Assembly: GCF_024763615.1 (NCBI RefSeq)
Contig: NC_077222.1
Span: 17,794,001-17,858,000 of the forward strand
DNA: 64,000 bases
Direction: 5' to 3'
DNA from: Phlebotomus papatasi
Taxonomy: Eukaryota > Arthropoda > Insecta > Diptera > Psychodidae
In this document: positions 44,923-55,999 of the stretch, one piece after another
How positions within the stretch are numbered: the first letter of the stretch is position 1
Layout of the letters: each line of letters begins with the position of its first letter
Made by a program: the position numbers and the translations under genes
Notes under the pieces: generated by a model
The model's database searches: none
Seen by the model: the letters and a program-made list of their open reading frames with translations, nothing else
Told to the model about the DNA's origin: nothing

Positions 44923-45550
44923 TAGGGTGGAGTAACCACTTATCGCCACTTTAGGGAAAATGTGAAATTAATTTAATTATAACTTTTGAACCCTTATTAT
45001 AAGATAACTCAAATTTGACACAAAGATGTATTGGCTCCAGATTCGTCAAAAAAATAGTACTCCAATTTAACGCTGGACTACTAAAAAAAATTATTTTTGT
45101 TAACAATGCAAAAATAACCACTTTGAATTGAAAAACAATGGCGACAGGTGGTAAAATCAATTCAAAACATTACCACTTTCCGCTATGCCTCATTTTACAT
45201 AAAAATAATATTAAATGAAATATTAATTAAATAAATACAAATTTTATATTTTCTACGAATGTAATTAAATATTCAACTGACAGATTATTTATCCAAAAAC
45301 TTAAATTTTCTTCGATGAAAACTTGATGGCACTTGTTATATTTGGTAAGAAATATTGGACTCGATGCACTTACTTAAAATATTGCTCTAAAAAATGCTTA
45401 AAATCTCAAATCCAAAACGAATAATAATTATTTTTCGACTCTATACGTAGCAGCAATAAAAATACAAATAAATTTGCGGTTCAATTATTTCATAAATCGT
45501 GAAAAATAGCGATTTAAATATAAGTGGCGAGAAGTGGTAATTCCACCCTA
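44923..45550. mobile_element. TAGGGTGGA...CGCCAC element, short form
   Basis: TA + GGGTGGAGTAACCACTTATCG ... GCGAGAAGTGGTAATTCCACCC + TA; 628 bp. Collinear with 47054-47960 except for one internal gap of about 280 bp. A TA target suggests Tc1/mariner-type mobilisation. Confidence 0.82.
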
Positions 45551-47053
45551 ATTATAGAAAATTAGCAAAATTTAAATTTCTCCCAGTCCCATGAGGAATT
45601 TTCCGGTGAAACTACTTGGCCAAATCCCATTTGATGGTAAAAACGATAACCAGAATTTTCTCAACCAAAAATAAATGCAAAACTGAAGTGCAGAGAGAAA
45701 AGTTTTTCTCCCAAAAATACTGCAGAATTTTCTTTAGTTTCTGAGCTTTTGGAAAATCTGCTGAAAGTGTAACTTATTCTGTCACTCTTTTTGTTATGCA
45801 CACCTTCAAGAGTGTTTGATGGGAAGATGTTTGAAGACACCAAGAGAAATGATTAAATTAACATATTTAAGGGAATATTTAAACACAATTTGAGTTTATA
45901 CTTTGAAAAGTGCACTACTTTAATTAATCCACTTTGGTGAGAAACGCCACGAAATTTAGGAGGTGTGTGTTTTCTGATCTTCTTGAGTGTTAAATACGAT
46001 TAAAAGTTCCAAATACTCTCTGGGTGTGGTATGAATGAAATCTCAACTATTTTGCCCAACATCACTGGCGCACACCAGCTGCTTAATTATACACACTAGT
46101 CGATTGCCAAAACTTGCACAAAATAACTGCATTCACATGATTCCTGAACTTTCACGAGATGAGTACAGCCAACCCCATGGAATATCTTCACCTCGAAAAG
46201 CTATGAGATGAAAATACAGAAGCTTCGACAATTTACCCATTAGATATTCATAATTTCATCCTCCTGTCTCTTAGGGCGGTATTCATTGGAATTCACACTG
46301 TAATCCATCCGCATTGCCACCCCCCTCAGTTTTCCCAGTCCCACACACCCAACTGAAACATCTCGCAGCTGAAAAGTCATGCGAAAAAAAATATAAGAAG
46401 GTCGCCTTGAGATCCCATGGAGGTTTCCTTTTTCCGTATTTCTCTCATATTTTTTTGCCATTTTAATTCCAACCTCCCTTGGCGTCGAATGACTTTTCCT
46501 GGGGATTTACCTGCATTAAAAATACCGAAGCTGTGCTTTGTCTTCCTTGTGGTTCTTGTGTTGATTCATTTACAGAATTATTTTCTCAAGTTCATTCCCA
46601 TCATGTAAATAAAGCTCACCCACTCATCATCACAATACGTATTCCATTTCTTCGAGCTAAATCCACTTTTTTCCATCAAAACTTGATGATAAATTGGGTG
46701 GAAGGTGTGATCCACCTACGCGGACGTCTTTGCGAGTGATTAAGAAATGCTACCAAGGATTATACAAAAGACCCACAAAACAAGGAAGACTCTCCTTATA
46801 ACTCAGTGAAAATGTTTGCAAAATTATAGTCGTAAAAAGCGCGGAAAAGTATGTGTTATTTTAAACCTTCTTTAAGGTCTTAGATTTTCCATAAAAATAA
46901 ACTTTCTAAGCTTCCATTGTTAAATTCACAACTAAATAAGCACGATTAAATTATGCTGTACTTTTTAATTAATTTTTTTAGTCATTTTATTCACGAAACA
47001 CAATTTTAGTTAATGGTGAAAATTCAACGTTTCATTTCGAAAATGTTGCAACG
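45551..47053. other. Unique sequence without a recognised gene
   Basis: Less AT-rich at 46020-46760. ORFs on both strands at 46240-46740 without known domains or agreeing splice signals. Confidence 0.4.
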
Positions 47054-47960
47054 TAGGGTGGAATAACCGGCTATCGCCATGTTTAGGAAAAAATTAAATT
47101 TATTTAATCATAACTTGTGAATCCTTGTTACAAGATAAGTCAAATTTGACACAAAGTTACTTAGATGTATTGGCTCTAGATACGTGAAAACAATAATCCT
47201 AGAACATAACGCTGGACTACTTAAAAAACTGATTTTTATTAATAATGCAAAAATAACCATTTCGTCGCCACTTTTTACCACTTTTCGCCAGTTTTGTAAA
47301 ATTTGTAACCACTTCTCGCCACCCACTTGAAAAGAACCACACTCGGTTATTTTAGGCAAAGCTATGAAAAGAATACATTCACCATTTCTCTTTCCTTGTG
47401 ATCACTTTATTATTACTCTCTTTAAATGATTTTTCTTCATTTTTATTTGAGAAATCAAATTATGGGGCTTTTGCAGAAAGTAAACAATGCAGATTTGACA
47501 ACTGAGAATGTACACGAAGTGAAGTTAGCGTCGCCTATTGAAAAGATATGGCGACAGGTGGTAAAATCAATTCCAGAATATTACCACTTCTCGACATGCC
47601 TCATTTTTATACAAAAATAATATAAAATGAAATATTAATTGACTAAATACAAATTTTATGTATTCCACAAGTGCAATTAAATATTCAATAGACAAATTAT
47701 TTACCCAAATAGGTATTTTTGGCCTGATGAAAATTTGACGACACTTAGTACATTTGGTAAGAGATATTGGATTCGATGCACTTGCTTAAAATATTGCTCT
47801 AAAAAGTGATCAAAATCGTGAATCCAAAACGAATAATTATTATTTTTCGATTCTATGCGTAGAAGCAGAAACAATACAAAAAAATTGCGACTCATTTATT
47901 TCATAAATTGCGAAAAATAGCGATTTCAATGTAAGTGCGAGAACTGGTGATTCCACCCTA
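47054..47960. mobile_element. TAGGGTGGA...CGCCAC element, long form
   Basis: TA + GGGTGGAATAACCGGCTATCG ... GCGAGAACTGGTGATTCCACCC + TA; 907 bp. It carries a central segment (about 47262-47545) missing from the short form, with extra TCGCCAC words and an open frame (47426-47620) reading NADLTTENVHEVKLASPIEK. The frame is too short to identify; it could be a remnant of the ancestral element's gene or of a captured exon. Confidence 0.8.
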
Positions 47961-49449
47961 TGCTTTTTTGATAAATTTAAAGTTTTTCTTAGATAAAAGC
48001 CACAATAGAATACAACAATGTTCTGGAAATAATGAAAATCCTTTAAAAATAATAAAATATTTGTTATTTTTCAGCTTCATTGTGACAGAAAAATTTTCTG
48101 TACATTCAAGAGAATTTTAAATTACATAGAAACATTTCTCTATGCATACCCGAAACCATACAATTTGCAAAACAAATGTTATTTAACTAAAAAATGTTCT
48201 TATTGTGAGAGTTCTATTCTGTCACCAAATAAGAATCTTGGACATAATAAAAACATAAATCTTTCAAAGAATAAAATTCAGTACATCTTACATGGCCATG
48301 TACCTCCATCAATGGAATACATTAAAATAATTTTGTTTAATAACAAACATTTTTCAAAAATGTTTGTTCTGTTGTACTCGTTGTACTTATCAAATGAATA
48401 TGAAGTAAATTGACATTAATTATATTGTTCTTGTTTCACTTGAGTTTTCAGTTTTGAGATGTGCAAAAATAATAGCACAATTACTAAATATTTCTTGATT
48501 ATATTTAAAAAACAAAAACAGATTTTCTAAAGTCATGTGCATGTTATCTTACCCTTTCCCTACTCAAAAGAAAGTTTACAATGCATTCTCATGAGACCTT
48601 AATGAACTGAGTTTTCTGTAAAGACCCAAGTAGCAAAATGAAGTCAGCATAATGTGATAATTATCGTCTTATCATAGTAATTATTTGAAAACTCCCACGT
48701 CATTCCTTGTAAATGAGTAGAGGAAACCTTTGCAGCTTCGTACAGAAAATAAAGTCCAAATTTCAAGATTTTTTTACCGAATGCCACACAAGCCAGAGCA
48801 AAAATACGATTATGTCTAAAAAATCTCTGTCTTATTAGGTTTGTAATACTACCTCTCAAAATTCCTAAAAATCTTTGAATTTTTCTCTACAGGATAATGA
48901 AGATTTAGTATCGATTTTTACAAAGCTGTCCCGGTTTGCTCAGCTACGTACAAAATTTGTCCACATACGTACGTCTTATTTCACCCGTAAAGATTATACC
49001 GGACACAAAAATTTACACATGACTGTTAAGACGGAAAATTCATCTACTTATTTTAATTGTTTGTAGGAGGTGTCATGCATTTTAAAATCATTTTTATTCT
49101 GTTTTCTCTAAGACGGTTTTTGCGACTCTTGGAAAACTGTTTTTAATAACAATATAGAGTGGCATTTTCTTAACCACCTCCAATCGGTTTTACAGATTAT
49201 GTTTTGAGTTTAACTGATTAAAAAAATTAGTTATGCTTCGAATCAGTTTTCGTGAAGAATGTTTTATATCTTAGAATGGCTTACAGCTAAGTAAGAGCTA
49301 GCCATTTTTTAACCTCTCAGAATGCTCCATTAAGCAGTGCAGTTTTAACAGAGCAGAATCTTCCGTTTCTGTTATTCTTCGGTAATTGAGGATTTTGTAT
49401 TCAAAAAATTCGAACATGTTCTTACATGACTGGCATATACAACCTGAGG
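47961..49449. other. Unique sequence with one candidate exon
   Basis: AT-rich. Contains the candidate at 48893-49066; otherwise no feature supported. Confidence 0.4.
48893..49066 (+). CDS. Possible terminal exon, unknown protein
   Basis: TTTTTCTCTACAG (ending 48892) is a good acceptor. It is followed at once by an open frame of 57 codons to TAG at 49064-49066 (start DNEDLVSIFTKLSRFAQLR). Composition is protein-like, with balanced charge. No family is recognised and no partner exon is seen, so it may be fortuitous. Confidence 0.15.
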   Translation, partial: DNEDLVSIFTKLSRFAQLRTKFVHIRTSYFTRKDYTGHKNLHMTVKTENSSTYFNCL

Positions 49450-49535
49450 CAGAGCTTTTCCACCGTTTTGCTCTAGAGGTTAGTCACTAACGCTAAGACG
49501 GCGGTGGACGCTAAAAACTACACGGGATCTCATTA
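49450..49535 (+). repeat. CACTAAGACGGCGGTGGACG repeat segment
   Basis: TTTTCCACCGTTTTG..., then ACTAACGCTAAGACGGCGGTG, parallels 24410-24490 and, inverted, 43345-43400. The family is undefined; its neighbour at 49640-49695 suggests a retroelement tail. Confidence 0.45.
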
Positions 49536-49639
49536 AAACGAAATTGTACTTCGAAAGCATTGTTGATGAATAAATTTAACTTGATGATGATTTAAAACAC
49601 GGATTATGACCTATGTTTGGATTTATTCAATTTTAACTT

Positions 49640-49695
49640 CACACGACGTTTTGGAGATGTTTGTCTCCTTCTTCAGGTATGCAGATAATTGGGTT
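49640..49695 (-). mobile_element. CCTGAAGAAGGAGAC...TCTCC hairpin, Penelope-like tail (tentative)
   Basis: On the minus strand the order is CCTGAAGAAGGAGACAAACA, TCTCC, AAAACGTCGTGTG. CTGAAGA, a GGAGA/TCTCC stem and a near-GAAA box recall the hammerhead half-core of Penelope-like retroelement termini; the GAAA is AAAA here. No reverse-transcriptase or GIY-YIG coding region is visible nearby. Confidence 0.35.
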
Positions 49696-51020
49696 GTAGT
49701 TTAATTCTGGTAATTCTGGTTGTAGTTTTTCCCGACAAGATACTTGAAATATCAAAAAATATACAAAATATTACACATAAAATTTATAATTGTAGGCCCA
49801 TTTTTTATTTTCACTTCTTGAACGCAGTGAAAAAAGCCTAGGCCTAGGCTCCTACTTTTTTTTTTAGGAAATATGAGGTGTTGGGCAATAAAGGAATCTT
49901 CACATTTTTCTGTGTGTAACAAATCTTTATTTTATAAATAGAAGGCAAGTCTGTGGGATCTTTGACCTTTTATAACTGTGTAGTACCCAAATCCACCTTT
50001 TCCTCCAACATATCAAGTATTGCCAGCATCCCCATCATTTCCCAAAGTAATTGTCCCCAGAGTGGCCCTCAAAACTTCCCATAAACGATCTCTTCGAGTG
50101 GTTATAATTGCCTCAGAGCATGATAATCCGTAAATAAAGCATCGGAAACCACACAAGTTGGAGATGGTTCTTGAGAGGAAAATGTCTCAAGAACACCCAT
50201 AAGTGGCATGATAGAGTCTACGGAACATTAATTCCATGTGTATCTTGTGTTTTCCCATTGTCATGCAAATCCCATTAGAGAATCACAATGAATCCAATAA
50301 AATCATTTCCTTGGCAATTATATTAAGCTTTCTAATGCTCTCCGAAGCTGGACCAGGAGATTTTCTCCAGAGAAATAACTTGGACATATCAGATTTTCGG
50401 ACCAATTTGCCGGATTGTCTTCAATGTGAAAATGAACTGAGAAGATGAAATTGGACACATTGCAGTTTCGTTGTTGGAATTCTTTGTAGTTGAATAAGAC
50501 AATTTCAGTTGATGTTCTCTTACTTGAATTTGGAGCGAAAGAGCTTTGCTACTATCGGCCAAAATAATATTGTTGTGTATTGTCCTATTTTTATACGACA
50601 TGTGTTATTAGAATAAACAAAATAGCAATGCTTCTAGAACTTAGAAAAATCATCCCAAAGAGGTATTTATTTAAGTTAGAGTCATTCCTTAAATCTTTTT
50701 TTTTCTGTAACTAAGAATTATTTTTCTTATTATCGTCTTTATTAATTATCTACATTTTTTGCTTATTGTTCTTCAATTTCGGAATATTTATTTCTGTGTA
50801 TTATTTTTTGGTTTAATCTTACTTAGAGCTTATTATTTAAAGAGAAAATCGTACGGGAATCACTGATCACGGTCCGACCACGGATCAGATGAAAAGGCAT
50901 TACCTTACAAAGCCCAGTACTTTGTTCTTGAGATTTGATAGACCTCTATTGCAATACTCGTAAGGGGCTATCATAATTTAATTAGAAAAATAATAAGTTT
51001 TATTAGGAAATATTAACACG
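49696..51020. other. Unique sequence without a recognised gene
   Basis: A small palindrome CTGATCACGGTCC...CCACGGATCAG is at 50862-50888. ORF 50236-50448 starts with a hydrophobic N-terminus but has no supporting splice or promoter evidence. Confidence 0.35.
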
Positions 51021-51171
51021 TAGGGGGAAGTGGCGCAATTTTGAAATGGGGCTGTTTTGAAATTGAGCTTTTTTCTTCCGTTTTTAAATGGAATTGAACC
51101 TGTTCATGATGTCCAGTTTTAATTTAAAATAGAAGAAAAAGCTCATTTTAAATCTACCGTACTTCCTCCTA
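51021..51171. mobile_element. Foldback MITE (TAGGGGGAAGTGGCGCA), copy 1
   Basis: TA + GGGGGAAGTGGCGCAATTTTG ... TAAATCTACCGTACTTCCTCC + TA; about 150 bp. Paralogue of 51809-52017 and part of a locally duplicated unit. Confidence 0.75.
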
Positions 51172-51241
51172 ATACGTTTTCCCGTCGGGCCCTTTCGACG
51201 TCCTTCAATGCGTTTACCAGGCCAAACGACTATAGATATTC
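51172..51241. repeat. Duplicated flank, copy 1 left part
   Basis: ATACGTTTTCCCGTCGGGC..., TTCAATGCGTTTAC and CAGGCCAAACG match 52018-52085. After the inserted element (51242-51556) the match resumes at 51557-51620 (ATTCGAATGTG, AAGATATCCAGTA), equal to 52083-52138. Confidence 0.75.
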
Positions 51242-51556
51242 CGGTGGCAGCCAAAATCTCGAAAGCCAAAATCCCGAAAGCCAAAATCCCGAAAGCCAAA
51301 ATCCCGAACGCCAAAATCCCGAAAAGGCCAAAATCCCGAAAGCCAAAATCTCGAAAGCCAAAATCCCGAATGTTCAAAATCCTGAAAGGGATGAAATTAT
51401 ACTTGGGAAAATGTTTAGAATAATTTTCCAAGACACAGAAGATTTCCCTTTGCCTCCAGAAAGCGTGGGTGCAATCGTGGGAGTAGCTATGACACTTTTA
51501 AGAATTCGAGATTTTGGCTTTCGGGATTTTGGCGTTCGGGATTTTGACCGGGACCC
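51242..51556. mobile_element. CGGTGGCAGCC element with exact 8-bp target duplication, copy 2
   Basis: Flanked by AGATATTC at 51234-51241 and 51557-51564. Ends CGGTGGCAGCCAAAATCTCG and CGGGATTTTGACCGGGACCC. The left end carries about eight AAAATCCCGAAAGCC-type 15-mers (to about 51370); the right end has a few in inverse orientation. The duplicated flank at 52018-52138 retains AGATATTC once, so the empty site is known. Interior shared with 29995-30242. An 8-bp TSD points to hAT-like mobilisation. Confidence 0.8.
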
Positions 51557-51620
51557 AGATATTCGAATGTGCGATATGAAGTTTCTTTTAAGATATCCAG
51601 TAGATTTACTAAAAATAATA

Positions 51621-51806
51621 TAGGGGAAAGTACTCGCCCTTCGAATGTTCATGATTTGGAATAATGTGAATTTCTTCTAGTTTTCTTAAGAGATTTACAA
51701 ATGATTATTACATAATTGTCAATAATTGATGATAGAAATTGAAAACTAAAAGTAAATTCATATTATCCGAAGGCATGAACGTTCGAAAGGAGAGTACTTT
51801 CCCCTA
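51621..51806. mobile_element. Foldback MITE (TAGGGGAAAGTACTC)
   Basis: TA + GGGGAAAGTACTCGCCCTTC ... GAACGTTCGAAAGGAGAGTACTTTCCCC + TA. Inner arms TTCATGATTTGGAATAATG / CATATTATCCGAAGGCATGAA pair. 186 bp. Confidence 0.85.
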
Positions 51807-51808
51807 TG

Positions 51809-52017
51809 TAGGAGGAAGTGGGGCACTTTTGAATTCGGGTACCTTTGAAATTGAACTTTTTCTCTTATTTTTAAAAGGAACTGAAATTTATTATAAAGTA
51901 ATTTAGCTTGACAATTGATTTGTGGATCTAAATTACATTACACAAGGGTCTAGTAGTTCAGTTTCATTTAAAAATAGAAGAAAAAGCCCAATTTTAAAGG
52001 TGCCCCACTTCCCCCTA
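51809..52017. mobile_element. Foldback MITE (TAGGAGGAAGTGGGGCAC), copy 2
   Basis: TA + GGAGGAAGTGGGGCACTTTTG ... AAAGGTGCCCCACTTCCCCC + TA; about 209 bp. It starts 2 bp after the preceding MITE and is homologous to 51021-51171 with a longer spacer. Confidence 0.8.
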
Positions 52018-52138
52018 ATACATTTTCTCGTCGCGCTATTACAACGGATTTCAATGCATTTACAGGCCAAACGGTGATAGATATTCGAATGTGAAATTAC
52101 AAACTTTCTTCTTAGATATCCGGTATATTAAAAAAAAA
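52018..52138. repeat. Duplicated flank, copy 2 with empty insertion site
   Basis: Parallels 51172-51241 plus 51557-51620 without the 315-bp element. The target AGATATTC appears once at about 52080-52087. Confidence 0.75.
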
Positions 52139-53730
52139 TGGTAAATGTAAGTACTTTTGGAATTTTAAATGCTTTTTTTTAGAATAACCTGCATCTATAA
52201 GGTTTAACGATACTAAATTAAAGCACACTTCAAAGTCTTTTCTACTTCATCGCTTCTTTTTGGTACAATTCACATATCGACAGAAAGTTTCTGTAATTGA
52301 GATTAAATTAACTTTGCAAGTCAAAATTTTTAATATCAGACTTTTGGGAAGATGAAAAAGTTATCCAGATGGAAGGATATTGAGATACTAAAAATTTTCC
52401 TTGTCAGAGTTTGTGGGGGTTGTAGCACATGTTCATGAAAATGGCACAATGCAATTGCATTTGGACAATTTTCTTTTCATACTTGGGATCCCCTGAAGTC
52501 ATTCTTTTGTATGGGGTAACGTTTCAACAGCATAAAACTAATCATTTGCGGAGATAAGAACCAGGGATACCCCTTCATCAGCAACAGACATACCGCACTC
52601 TCCCAAAAACCAACTGCTCCATTCTTCGTGCCATCAGCAAAAGGCTCTGTTATATTATAGTTTTGAGACAAATATTTGCTTTAATTGAAATTCCCTGAAG
52701 TGGAACAGAGAGTTTCAAATAGATGAAACTCATCGATTTGCTCCCCAAACTCCCTTTTCAATTTGAACTTGTAAGTGGGGGTGCATTTAGAGAGGGTGAA
52801 ATACTGAGACTGATTTCATTCTAAAGTGAGTATGTTTGTAGTCCATCATCGGGTGTGCCCATCAACAGGTTGAAACGATGGGCAAACAGTGTGCAAAAGG
52901 GTGGGTTCTTTGGGCTTGTAAAGGGGGGCACTGTGTGTTAGAGATTGCAAATGGTTTTGCTATATCGGCGCGCACTTAAGTTGGCACAATCAGAGCGGAA
53001 GGAAAAAATTTTCCTCAACTCTTCAATGTTGCTTTTTTAGCTGAGGGTTAAGGTCAATTAAATCCTTTCCCTTTTCCATTTCCCCCCCAAACCCACGACC
53101 AGTGAGTGTTTTCTCACCCAGATAAATGTCCTTTTATTCATTCTACTGCCCATGTTTGTATTTCACCAGATTCTGATATTTTTTTTCTACTCTTTCTCCT
53201 TCCTTGGCTCCCCAGGAAGACCCAGAAGGGCTTCATTCCGGAAAACGATGAGGAAATGCCACACTCATGCTAAAAGCTAGTGGCACATTGCGTCTAAATT
53301 ATTCATGTTCCCATCAAAGGTAAGCCTTCTGCTGGGGAAAATAAAATCGGACGTATCCTTCCGAAGGAGATCTTTTACGTAAAATGAGAGTTTTTTCCTA
53401 AAACAATCTCATTAAAATGTACTTAAATATATTTATAGTAAATCTCACGTATTTTTTTTAGAACAATAAACTTTTAACGCCCAATTATTAATTTACATGC
53501 CATTCAATAGGAATTTTAATAATCCTTTAGTAAATTGCGTGAATATTTTATGTACGGTTAAAGAGGAATTTAATTAAATATTTAATTAGTATAAGGAAGA
53601 TTTTCTTTTGAAGGGATTCATTATTTTGTTATGATTAAAGTTTATCTTAACAATCTACTTTAAGCATGTGCCTAAACTATCGGTAGACAATACTAACTAA
53701 TTCCTTAATTTACTCAAATAGAATTACAAA
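52139..53730. other. Unique sequence without a recognised gene
   Basis: 52330-53350 is less AT-rich, with a minus-strand ORF (52477-52671) and pyrimidine-rich tracts. No domain or repeat recognised. Confidence 0.4.
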
Positions 53731-55202
53731 TAGGGGAGACTGGGGCAAAAAGTCACAAATTAAAAATTTGAAAATTCCATATCTTCCAAGATAAAAGAGA
53801 GAGCGGCTTCAAATTTTTTCCATAGATGGCCTCCATAGACCTTCTTTAAAGTCGTAAATTTCTTAGAATTCGAACAAGGATTTCAGCAAATAAAAAATAT
53901 TGAAATTTTTAGCCCTATTTTTAAAATGTTTTCCTTACAGCAGATATCAGTTATTACCTACTTATTCTCCAAAATTGATGCACTGATAAATATTTCCTAA
54001 ATGATTTGGACTCTTTGAATACGAAACCACTATCTATTTTAGAATTTTACAAAGATTCTGTTATCGCTCATGCGACAACAGAGCCGCGATGCGAGAAGTG
54101 AGAGAATCACTTTTTGGTAAATTTCCCCTTCTACTCTACACATACATGGACGACAGAATTTCCCGTTTTCTTCCCCATCTTTCTCTCTCTCTACGACATC
54201 ATCCGCCATAGCTATTCGACCACGATTCATCTCGCTCTCTAAGAATTTATTATTATCCGAGTCATCTATTCCGTTTATTGTCAAGTTTAAGTAAATTTAG
54301 TTTCATAGTATCCAGTGAATTAAAGTAGTCAATAAATAAAGTTGAGTTTATCAAGAAATCATCGTTTTTAGGGGACAAGAAGTTGGCGTCTGCGGAAGGG
54401 CTCAATTTTTGCACTTCGAGCCCCATTTAATTGTCTCTCAATCATCTTTCACGTATACAGTTCAGAGCAAGCAATACTGACGCAGGCATCCAATTATTCA
54501 TACAACATTCATTCATTTACATACAGGTACGCCACAATCATTCACACTAACTCACGCACAAGACAGAACATTCAAGCAGCATTCATTCTTTACATTCAGG
54601 TAACATACAATACCAGATTCTTTCCTCCAGAAATTCTTTAATTAAAAATTACCACTTGGGGTAAACAGTAACAAAAGGTATGAAGCAAAAAGTAACAAAG
54701 ACCGAAGCAATTTCTGATGTTTCACGGCGAGAAGAAACGTCATTTCCGCGTCTCGCCGCTTTTTGTTTGCATTGGTCAAACGATTAGCAGTCTCTTGTGT
54801 GTTTTTTTTCTAAAATAGCTCGAAAGGCGTTTTTCTCGTTCAGATAGAGAAAACTGTGTTTTAAAAAGGTGTAGAAGAATAAATTTCCTATGAAAATATG
54901 TCATCTAGCTATTTTTTTTTAAATTTACACAAGCCCATAATAAAGCAAATAAAAATATGATAATATCCCATACCTGGTACTATTTGCCCCAGCATTTTTG
55001 AGAATTATCACAGAATTACCTTTTACAAAACAGCTCGATAAATGTATTTCCTTACAAAATAGAGGAAAATGACTTTCACAAAGTTGTAGAGCAGTAAATT
55101 TCCTATAAAACTGCCCTAGTTAGGAATTTCTGAGGTGCTAGGGTAGCTTGTAAAAAAAAAATAAAATACCCGTTTTGTTACTTTTTGCCCCAGTCTCCCC
55201 TA
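53731..55202. mobile_element. GGGGAGACTGGGGCAAAAAGT element, 1.5 kb, interrupted
   Basis: TA + GGGGAGACTGGGGCAAAAAG at 53731 and CTTTTTGCCCCAGTCTCCCC + TA at 55183-55202 give TIRs of at least 20 bp. It contains AGCAAAAAGTAACAAAG near 54685 and no transposase frame. An LTR-like segment (54059-54650) lies inside. A 5' fragment of the family is at 40415-40610. Confidence 0.75.
54059..54650 (+). mobile_element. LTR retrotransposon fragment: 5' LTR, primer site and leader
   Basis: 54059-54377 begins TGTTATCGC and ends GGGGACA, with overlapping AATAAATAAA near 54330. Seven bases later TGGCGTCTGCGGAAGGG (from 54384) would suit a tRNA primer-binding site. The leader has two ~75-bp tandem units (ACATTCATTCATTTACATACAGG and CATTCATTCTTTACATTCAGG). 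No gag or pol and no 3' LTR is present, and no TSD can be checked, so this is a fragment. Superfamily undetermined. Confidence 0.45.
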
Positions 55203-55359
55203 CCGATTGCGAGCGCTGAAACCAGGTGGGGAATTTCAAGACCTTTCCAAAAAATCCTAATTTAACTAAATCAGTTGAAAAATAGGCCCTCTAAAGTAGT
55301 AAAAAATATTTCCTTCAAAAATTCAAGACGGTGATTTTTTATGTCATAAGTATGTACAA
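55203..55359. other. Short unassigned gap
   Basis: Nothing recognised between two repeats. Confidence 0.4.
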
Positions 55360-55612
55360 ATCCAAAAAATAAAAGAAATCGTAAGAGCCGTTTTCACTAA
55401 AAACCAAAAAACACATGGTTTTGGTGGGTTGGAGGGGGTGGGGGGAAAGAATAAAAACGTCTGAAGATATCGTTTTTTTTTTATTGGGGCCACCGAAGAC
55501 CGAAAATTAACATCTCTTATCGCTTAAGCTCTAGGAGGGTGACAAGTTTAAAAAAAAATCGATTATATAACACCTCTTTCTTTGAGTTCGAGCAGTAAAA
55601 TGCAATAAAGAT
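55360..55612 (-). repeat. CTGCTCGAACTCAAAGA repeat, inverse copy
   Basis: On the minus strand it follows 43755-44000: TTTTACTGCTCGAACTCAAAG, GATAAGAGATGTTAATTTTCG, GGTCTTCGG, a C/G-rich run, then ACACATGGTTTTTTGG-like words. 12 kb separates the two. Confidence 0.6.
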
Positions 55613-55987
55613 TCAGTTTGCTGTAAATATTTATCACAATTGATATAACTAAAAATCTTTTTTTTAATTCTTCTTGTTTGTTTGAGTGTTTTTAAAAAGA
55701 ACAATTCTGAAAAAAATTAAAATTTAAAAAATCGATATTTTGTCGTTTAAATCAGCAAATGTTGTAACTTTTCGATATGTAAAGTATAGTTACTGGTCAA
55801 ATTAGTTATGGAGATTATTATTTTTTTATAGTATCATAAACTTTCACAGTTGTCACTGACAAAATTAATTTAATTCTTTAAAATATTTTTCTCGACAAAC
55901 CATGTTTTTATGTATAAAATGTAATATCTAAATACTTTTAGTTTACAGAATATAACCTGTATATTTCGATAATAAGTTGTTCGAGAG
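55613..55987. other. AT-rich stretch, nothing recognised
   Basis: No feature supported. Confidence 0.4.
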
Positions 55988-55999
55988 AAAATTTTTATT

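Noticed and set aside
50236..50448. Small secreted protein with hydrophobic N-terminus
   Set aside because: No cysteine pattern, splice or promoter evidence; hydrophobic stretches arise easily from AT-rich DNA.
51084..51623. Repetitive ORFs of IPKAKIPKA / FGILAFGI type on both strands
   Set aside because: They are translations of the AAAATCCCGAAAGCC terminal repeats of a mobile element, 15 bp being a multiple of three.
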